DNA of 45,938 nt from Taibaiella sp. (GTDB lineage: Bacteria; Bacteroidota; Bacteroidia; Chitinophagales; Chitinophagaceae), in assembly GCA_016786705.1 (NCBI GenBank), contig JAEUVV010000001.1:1-45938 (forward strand). Direction: 5' to 3'. Made by a program: the position numbers and the translations under genes. Below the pieces are notes generated by a model. The model did not search any database and was not told the origin of the DNA. It saw nothing but the letters and a program-made list of their open reading frames with translations. The number at the start of each line of letters is the position of its first letter. The first letter of the stretch is position 1. Shown piece by piece: positions 40,934 through 45,938 of this stretch.

Positions 40934-41746
40934 ATGAACTTCGGAAATATTTTAAACGAAATTGAACATGCAGACCCGGAAGTATTCGAAAAAGTAAGCC
41001 AGCGCAGGCATATCTTTAAAAGCTTCGGTGCTAAGGTCGCTTTGGCAGCCCTGCCATTCGCTATAGGCAGTATGTTTAAAAAGGCCTACGGTCAATCTAC
41101 AGGCGCTATTATAGATGTTTTGAATTTTGCCCTGACCTTAGAGTACTTAGAGGCTGCTTTTTACCAGCAGGGTAGTGCCAATCCCGCTTTGTTCCCTACA
41201 GCGGCTGCCGCTAATGCCATAGCAACGATCGGTCAGCATGAAACAGCACACGTTAATTTCCTGAAAACTGCCATTCAGGCTTCCGGTGGTACGCCGGTTT
41301 CCTCGCCGACCTTTGATTTTACGGCAGGAGGTACATTCCCTGATGTATTCCTCAATTATCAAACGTTTTTAGCCGTTGCACAAACATTTGAAGATACCGG
41401 TGTACGTGCCTATAAAGGCCAGGCGGGTAATCTTATCAGCAATAATGATGTGCTTACAGCCGCACTCAATATACATTCTGTAGAAGCCCGCCATGCGGCA
41501 CATATCCGCCAGATGCGGAAAGCAAACGGTTTCGGCGATGTGAAGCCCTGGATTACCGGTAACGATAGTGGTATCGGCGCCGTAGTACAGGCAAGTTATG
41601 ACGGAGAGGAGAATACCATGCAGGCAGGCATTCAAATAAGAGATATCAATGGACAAGCGGTGTCTATGAACGATGCCAGTGAAGCTTTTGATGAACCATT
41701 AAGCAAAGATCAGATACTGGCTATCGTTGCTCCGTTTATAGTTTAA
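40934..41746 (+). CDS. Ferritin-like protein with twin-arginine signal (second copy)
   Basis: The 270-residue paralogue starts 11 nt after the first. It opens with a cytosolic stretch and the signal SQRRHIFKSFGAKVALAALP, then FAIGS, a twin-arginine motif without a lipobox (cleavage near AYGQ). The di-metal ligands recur: LEYLEAAFYQQ, IGQHETAHVNFL, TFEDTGVRAYKG and VEARHAAHIRQM. The C-terminal 60 residues extend past the bundle. It may partner the lipoprotein on the outside of the inner membrane. Confidence 0.87.
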   Translation: MNFGNILNEIEHADPEVFEKVSQRRHIFKSFGAKVALAALPFAIGSMFKKAYGQSTGAIIDVLNFALTLEYLEAAFYQQGSANPALFPTAAAANAIATIGQHETAHVNFLKTAIQASGGTPVSSPTFDFTAGGTFPDVFLNYQTFLAVAQTFEDTGVRAYKGQAGNLISNNDVLTAALNIHSVEARHAAHIRQMRKANGFGDVKPWITGNDSGIGAVVQASYDGEENTMQAGIQIRDINGQAVSMNDASEAFDEPLSKDQILAIVAPFIV

Positions 41747-41772
41747 TCAGTAATAAGCTAGGTTTTTTTACG

Positions 41773-41815
41773 ATAACAAAAATGCCGGCCAGCATTTGAA
41801 AGGCATTTTTGTTAT
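41773..41815. terminator. Terminator after the ferritin-like pair
   Basis: ATAACAAAAATGCC and GGCATTTTTGTTAT form 14-bp perfect arms with a 15-nt loop. Confidence 0.75.
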
Positions 41816-41866
41816 TCATAGTAGTGAAGAGTTGTTGCAATTTATCTCATCAATAAAACTTTTTTT

Positions 41867-42097
41867 ATGAAATTATTCAGTATTGATCCGCTTCTTTTAT
41901 TATCCATGCCCGGCGGTACGGAATGGCTATGGATTATTTTGGCCGTTATTATTCTATTCGGCGGCAAGAAAATACCAGAACTGGCCAAGGGCCTGGGTAA
42001 AGGAATGCGTGAATTTAAAGATGCCAAAGACGGTATCCGGAAAGATATAGAAACCGAAATGACCAAGAAGGAAGAGATAGAAGCTGTTAATCACTAA
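41867..42097 (+). CDS. tatA: Sec-independent translocase subunit TatA
   Basis: The 76-residue protein has a periplasmic N-terminus, one transmembrane helix ([20 protein letters not shown]) with the FGGKKIPEL hinge, an amphipathic helix ([20 protein letters not shown]) and an acidic tail: the complete TatA/E pattern. TatA oligomers form the pore for folded proteins. tatC follows 26 nt later. No tatB is seen; Bacteroidota often use only TatA and TatC. Confidence 0.95.
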   Translation: MKLFSIDPLLLLSMPGGTEWLWIILAVIILFGGKKIPELAKGLGKGMREFKDAKDGIRKDIETEMTKKEEIEAVNH

Positions 42098-42123
42098 TTG
42101 ATAACCCGCTAAATTCTTTTTCT

Positions 42124-42957
42124 ATGAACCTCATTTTACAACAATTACGCAGGCATAAAACAGCTGATCATACAGCTACGATGAACCTGATGGATCATAT
42201 AGAAGCTTTTCGCTGGCATTTGGTCCGCTCCCTGCTGGCCATCGTAGCTTGTTCCGTGTTGGCATTTTTGAATATAGAATGGATCTTTACCCATGTTATA
42301 TTGGCACCTGCGCATCCCGACTTTGTGTCTTATCATTGGTTTGACCGTTTAGGTAAATGGATGCATACCGATGCGTTAAGCATGGGTGATTTCAGCCTTA
42401 ACTTTCAAAATACCGAACTGGCGGGCCAATTTATGATGAGCTTTACCGTGTCTTTTGTTATTGGCCTGATCCTTGCCTTTCCATATGTTGTTTGGGAGTT
42501 TTGGAAGTTTATCAGACCTGCTTTACACCCGCATGAAATAAAAAGGTCGAAGGGTATCGTATTTTGGTTAAGTTTTTTATTCATTGTGGGTGTCTGTTTT
42601 GCCTACTATATAGTTGCGCCTTTTACAATCAGCTTTTTTGCCGGTTACGAGATCAGTCCCGATTTTAAAAATAATATCATGATCAGCAACTATTATGATA
42701 TGATGAGTGATCTGATGATAGGAATGGGTATTGTTTTCGAATTACCGGTCTTAGTATACTTTTTATCCCGGGTCGGGATACTTACCCCTGATCTGATGAA
42801 GCGTTACAACAAATTTGCAATCATTATTATTTTGATCCTGGCATCTGTTATTACACCGCCGGACTGGTTGAGTATCTGGATCGTGGCCATACCGCTTTTA
42901 TTACTTTACCAGCTTAGCATTTTTATCAGCTTTAGAGTTTTGGCCGTCAAAAAATAA
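42124..42957 (+). CDS. tatC: Sec-independent translocase subunit TatC
   Basis: The 277-residue protein has six transmembrane helices. The N-terminal MNLMDHIEAFRWHLVRSLLA matches the cytosolic signal-binding segment, and FPYVVWEFWKFIRPALHPHE is the conserved Pro/Trp-rich loop. A longer periplasmic loop (about 60-100) is present, and the C-terminal half keeps FELPVLVYFLSRVGILTPD and ASVITPPDWLSIW. TatC binds the twin-arginine signal; two candidate substrates lie directly upstream. Confidence 0.95.
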   Translation: MNLILQQLRRHKTADHTATMNLMDHIEAFRWHLVRSLLAIVACSVLAFLNIEWIFTHVILAPAHPDFVSYHWFDRLGKWMHTDALSMGDFSLNFQNTELAGQFMMSFTVSFVIGLILAFPYVVWEFWKFIRPALHPHEIKRSKGIVFWLSFLFIVGVCFAYYIVAPFTISFFAGYEISPDFKNNIMISNYYDMMSDLMIGMGIVFELPVLVYFLSRVGILTPDLMKRYNKFAIIIILILASVITPPDWLSIWIVAIPLLLLYQLSIFISFRVLAVKK

Positions 42958-42995
42958 AGGAAAATTGTTTTAAGCATTATTGATTCCTCTACTTA

Positions 42996-43027
42996 AAAAA
43001 CGCACCAGGGTTTACTGGTGCGTTTTT
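42996..43027. terminator. Terminator between tatC and the polyprenyl synthase gene
   Basis: AAAAACGCACCAG and CTGGTGCGTTTTT form a 13-bp perfect stem with a 6-nt loop; T-runs serve both convergent genes. Confidence 0.85.
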
Positions 43028-43058
43028 AGCTTGATTTTACTATCGAATATTTTAATGG

Positions 43059-44039
43059 TCAGGAATTTCTGTTCATTAAGAAGTTCAGCAGGTCTGTAAA
43101 TGCTTGTTTACGCTCCTGTGCTACATCAATTTTATCCAGCGCTTCCAAAGCCTTGCTGGTATATTGCTCTATCGCTTTTTTACAGGCAATATCAACCCCT
43201 AGCTTTTGATAGATATCGAGGGTTTTACTTAATTTATCTGCTCCTTTAATGTCTTTTAAACGCGAAAGCTCCATAGCAGTTGTTGCATCTGCCAAAGACA
43301 AAGCATTTATGGCTAAAAAGGTTTTTTTATTGGCCTGTATATCGCCACCGATCTGTTTGCCCACAGCTGCTTCTGTACCAAAGCTGTCCAGGAAATCGTC
43401 CTGTAACTGAAAGGCTATACCCAGGTTCAGGCCGAATGTATAGATCATGTCAGCCTGCTCTTGAGACGCATTAGCACATATAGCGCCCATTTGCATACTG
43501 GCTGCGAGCAGTACCGCCGTTTTCAACCGGATCATTTCTATATAATCTGCTTCAGCAACAATATCCTGCTGCTCAAAGTCCATATCGTATTGCTGCCCCT
43601 CGCATACTTCTATTGCCGTTTTATTAAAAAGACGGAGCACCTCGGGCAGGTTTGCCGGTTGGAGGTTTTGCAAACAGCGGTAAGCATAAATGTTCATTAC
43701 ATCACCGGACAGGATAGCAGCCGTAGTAGTATACTGTTTGTAAACCGTGGCTTTTCCTCTTCTCAGGGGAGCTTCATCCATGATATCGTCATGGACTAGT
43801 GTGAAATTATGAAACAGTTCTACTGCCAGGGCGGACCAGTAAACATCCTCGCTGATACCCGGATTGAATAATTCAGCCGCCATCAGACAAACAGCAGGTC
43901 TTATCCTCTTGCCTCCAAGCTGCAGCATATAATTACAAGGATCATACAGGTTTTGCGGGGCGCCTTTAAACAAACCTTTTTCCTGTTGTTGCTCCAGGAA
44001 GAGCTCAAATTGACCCGCCTGTTCTTTGAAGTTTAGCAT
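43059..44039 (-). CDS. Polyprenyl synthetase (farnesyl/geranylgeranyl-type diphosphate synthase)
   Basis: The 326-residue enzyme shows LGGKRIRPAVCLMAAELF, the first Asp-rich motif HNFTLVHDDIMDEAPLRRGK, LSGDVMNIYAYRCL, GQQYDMDFE and the second Asp-rich motif FQLQDDFLDSFG, followed by VGKQIGGDIQANKKTFL. Two DDxxD-type motifs bind Mg and the allylic diphosphate. Chain length cannot be set with confidence. It may supply prenyl donors for menaquinone (MqnP at 20351) or carotenoids. Confidence 0.93.
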   Translation of the reverse strand: MLNFKEQAGQFELFLEQQQEKGLFKGAPQNLYDPCNYMLQLGGKRIRPAVCLMAAELFNPGISEDVYWSALAVELFHNFTLVHDDIMDEAPLRRGKATVYKQYTTTAAILSGDVMNIYAYRCLQNLQPANLPEVLRLFNKTAIEVCEGQQYDMDFEQQDIVAEADYIEMIRLKTAVLLAASMQMGAICANASQEQADMIYTFGLNLGIAFQLQDDFLDSFGTEAAVGKQIGGDIQANKKTFLAINALSLADATTAMELSRLKDIKGADKLSKTLDIYQKLGVDIACKKAIEQYTSKALEALDKIDVAQERKQAFTDLLNFLMNRNS

Positions 44040-44170
44040 ATTTTTAGCTTAATAGTGAAAGCCTTTAAGGGCTTTGGGCTGCGAAGTTAATCAAACATTT
44101 TTGAATGGAATAAGTACTGCGTTCTTTGTTAAAATTTAATCGATATTTAATAATTCTGTTATGTAATTTA

Positions 44171-44178
44171 TATATTTG
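44171..44178 (+). promoter_or_regulatory. -7 element of the L,D-transpeptidase-like gene
   Basis: TATATTTG matches TAnnTTTG, 33 nt before the ATG at 44212; no good -33 element is visible. Confidence 0.45.
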
Positions 44179-44211
44179 TAGCGTGAACCAATATGTAATA
44201 TTGTATAGATT

Positions 44212-45150
44212 ATGAAGAAAATGATAAGAGGTTTTAAAACCGCTACACTTATGTTGTGTGCAACGGGATTGCTTTATACTGCGAAAGCGAAAGGTCCCGA
44301 AATGGATTATGCTGTGCTGGAAGTTGTAGCAGATGCGGAACCTGTCTTGATAGAACCGGTAGTCGCGCTCAAAGAAGTGCCCGCATTTAATGTGTATGCG
44401 GAACGCTTGTATAAAGAGATTAATTTTGAAAAAGGGAGGAAGCTGAATAAAGAAGTTTTCTTTAAAGCACTACACGGCTATTTAAATTTGCGCAATTCCG
44501 GCCAGTTGGACACCAGGAGAGATATTTTAAGTGTATGCGATTTTAGTTTGTCTTCGAATCAACCCCGTCTTTGGGTTATTGATTTGAAAAAGAAAAAAGT
44601 ATTGTTTAATACCTTAGTGGCCCATGGACAGGGTAGTGGGGAAGAATTTGCAACTGCATTCTCTAATGTTGAAGGTTCTCACCAGAGTAGCATGGGATTT
44701 TTTGTTACCGCAAGTACTTATTATGGTGATAAAGGTTATTCTTTAAAACTGGAGGGTAAAGATCATGGGTATAATGACCAGGCTTTTAACCGCGCTATTG
44801 TTATACATGCCGCCGATTATGTAAGCTATGATTTCATCGCTGCTAATAACCGTCTGGGTAGGAGTTGGGGATGTCCTTCTCTGCCTACAGCGCTTAACCG
44901 GCCTATCATTGATATGATAAAAGGCGGTACTGCTTTATTTATCTACTCAAAGAATCAGAAATACCTTGCTTCTTCAAAATGGTTGAAACAACATCCCTCT
45001 ATCGACGCTTCTGAAAAAATGGGTGCCGAAGAAAATACTATGTTAGCAGAGGTTGTCCCGGCAAAGACGCAAATGGATTCTGTAGCGAAGGTGATGCCTA
45101 AGCCTAAACCACAGTTAAAGCCGATCCCTGCGGAAGCATACTTTCAATAA
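44212..45150 (+). CDS. Murein L,D-transpeptidase catalytic domain protein, exported
   Basis: The 312-residue protein has a signal peptide (GFKTATLMLCATGLLYTAKA) and a domain with RLWVIDLKKKKVLFNTLVAH, GQGSG, SSMGFFVTASTYYGDKGYSL and the catalytic block AIVIHAADYVSY ... NRLGRSWGCPSLPTAL with His and Cys (SWGCP), as in the L,D-transpeptidase-like catalytic family. Proteins of this kind crosslink or remodel peptidoglycan. The C-terminal 60 residues are Lys/Pro-rich and disordered-looking (AKVMPKPKPQLKPIPAEAYF), perhaps a wall-binding tail. Confidence 0.9.
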   Translation: MKKMIRGFKTATLMLCATGLLYTAKAKGPEMDYAVLEVVADAEPVLIEPVVALKEVPAFNVYAERLYKEINFEKGRKLNKEVFFKALHGYLNLRNSGQLDTRRDILSVCDFSLSSNQPRLWVIDLKKKKVLFNTLVAHGQGSGEEFATAFSNVEGSHQSSMGFFVTASTYYGDKGYSLKLEGKDHGYNDQAFNRAIVIHAADYVSYDFIAANNRLGRSWGCPSLPTALNRPIIDMIKGGTALFIYSKNQKYLASSKWLKQHPSIDASEKMGAEENTMLAEVVPAKTQMDSVAKVMPKPKPQLKPIPAEAYFQ

Positions 45151-45168
45151 ATTTTCATTTTTATTAAG

Positions 45169-45202
45169 AAGGCCGGTGTATCTTATCTGATGCAACGGCC
45201 TT
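45169..45202 (+). terminator. Terminator after the L,D-transpeptidase-like gene
   Basis: AAGGCCG and CGGCCTT stem, with TGTATC/GATGCA continuing the pairing inside, then a six-T run. Confidence 0.75.
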
Positions 45203-45220
45203 TTTTATAAGGTTAACGGC

Positions 45221-45475
45221 CTATTTACGAAAGTTAACACATGAATTTAAACATTCTGTTTCTGTAGCAAATCCTTTTTGACTACATCCGCTATAAGGGA
45301 TTAAGGTACAGGTATTGCTGCTGCTATTATAAAACCATCTTTCAAAGTAAGCGGCACAGGCCTCGTTGGTAGGAGGGGTGTCAGAACAGGGGTTGTTAGG
45401 ATCCTCGCAGACTTTTTTGTCGCAGGCACTAAAGCCGATCAGGCAAATGGCTAATATTGCTAAGGGTTTTAACAT
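45221..45475 (-). CDS. Lipoprotein with a Kunitz (BPTI-like) protease inhibitor domain
   Basis: The 84-residue precursor has a lipoprotein signal (LKPLAILAICLIGFSAC, lipobox FSAC). After a short acidic linker comes a six-Cys domain: NPC, NEACAAYFERWFYN, NTC, IPYSGC, TEC, NSC. Cys spacings of 9, 15, 7, 10 and 3 residues are close to the Kunitz standard 8, 15, 7, 12 and 3, and ERWFYN and PYSGC match the family's RxFYN and YGGC. The residue after the second Cys (inhibitor P1 site) is Ala, which would favour elastase-like proteases. The domain is common in animals and uncommon in bacteria. Targets are unknown. Confidence 0.85.
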   Translation of the reverse strand: MLKPLAILAICLIGFSACDKKVCEDPNNPCSDTPPTNEACAAYFERWFYNSSSNTCTLIPYSGCSQKGFATETECLNSCVNFRK

Positions 45476-45835
45476 GGTTGATAATTTAAAAGGGTTTAAA
45501 AAATAGTTTATATAGGAATAGACGAAAACCAGGTTGAAAAAATTAGAGGCCGCTCCTGATTAGTTAAAATAAGTTGATACAGTAAGTATTAGGTGTATTT
45601 AGCTTAGTGAAATGATGATAGCGGCTTCCTTTGTTTCATTATTTAGTTGTAGGTAGCTGAGTCGCGTTGATTAAGATTGCATAGCCTAATGTTTATTTGG
45701 CCATTAGTACCACCTTTTATGGGTAGAGTAGTGTAAAGTGGGTGCCTTTAAAAAATCATTTTAGTCCTGTATCCCTTACTATTCTTGGCTTTCGAGTTAT
45801 TATGGATAAAAATATTGGTAGAATTATAAAAAAGA
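45476..45835. other. 360-base stretch without a recognisable gene
   Basis: No frame with coding character is seen on either strand. The sequence is AT-rich. A weak long-range pairing (AGGCCGCT near 45549 with AGCGGCTT near 45622) is the only structure noted. It precedes the putative rRNA promoter and may hold upstream activating sequence. Confidence 0.4.
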
Positions 45836-45868
45836 TTTGGGAGAGTGGGAATAAAGCGCTTATCTTTG
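45836..45868 (+). promoter_or_regulatory. Strong promoter, probably of an rRNA operon beyond the window
   Basis: TTTG (45836-45839), 21-bp spacer and TATCTTTG (45861-45868) match the Bacteroidota consensus. Downstream is a small hairpin (CCGTTC/GGACGG), then AGTTCTTAAAA, which resembles a boxA-like rRNA leader element, and no start codon context before the window ends. The 16S gene itself is not visible, so the rRNA link is inference. Confidence 0.5.
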
Positions 45869-45938
45869 CACTCCGTTCGAGGGACGGGTAGTTCTTAAAA
45901 AAGTGGCTGAGAGATAGACTGGTAGCGGGTTTTGAGGT

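Overview
The window is chromosomal DNA from a member of the Bacteroidota, most likely a relative of the Chitinophagaceae (inference). The support is as follows. Promoters fit the Bacteroidota TTTG / TAnnTTTG consensus. Two large exported proteins carry type 9 secretion C-termini of different classes. The window also holds a MqnP-type prenyltransferase, the Bacteroidota form of YebC, a typical birA/rsfS/ftsH block, small secreted TonB-C-terminal proteins, and weak or absent Shine-Dalgarno sequences. No tRNA gene, complete rRNA gene, transposase, integrase, phage gene or CRISPR array was seen.

Bases 1-3690 are the accessory part. They hold the 3' end of an Rhs-type polymorphic toxin gene with its candidate immunity gene. 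A displaced second Rhs tail (core plus toxin domain), broken by an in-frame stop, follows with its own candidate immunity gene, and then a third, nearly empty tail. The same 45-49 nt Rhs segment marks all three junctions, always in the same codon phase. This is the layout expected of a toxin cassette array that recombines in frame.

Bases 3690-19850 are mostly single genes separated by strong bidirectional hairpin terminators: an arginase-fold protein with a degenerate metal site, YebC, a thioesterase, a secreted reprolysin-like protease, an unusual radical SAM protein and a Dph6-like ATPase. An acyl-carrier-like gene interrupted by an in-frame amber codon comes next; its two ends look like a circularly permuted carrier protein. 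An OhrR-controlled peroxide operon (ohrR-ohr-DUF1304-nitroreductase-hydroxyacyl-CoA dehydrogenase), a sterol-desaturase-like enzyme, purC and an aminotransferase follow. Two small TonB-C-terminal genes lie here, each followed by debris of another copy.

Bases 19880-28370 carry conserved housekeeping clusters: DUF1573-mqnP-membrane protein, a TPM-domain pair, rsfS-ftsH facing birA, and lptE-TPR protein-secG. Bases 28520-39900 hold an acyl-CoA dehydrogenase, a type 9 secreted surface protein, an AraC regulator divergent from an aldehyde dehydrogenase with a DUF779 gene, an AEC permease, a pseudouridine synthase, proC, a PhnA-like protein and an MtfA-like peptidase.

Bases 40220-42960 group two ferritin-like proteins bearing twin-arginine signals with tatA and tatC, so the export machinery sits beside likely substrates. 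The window closes with a polyprenyl synthase, an L,D-transpeptidase-like protein, a small lipoprotein with a Kunitz (BPTI-like) domain and, in the last 100 bases, a strong promoter with a leader resembling the start of an rRNA operon.
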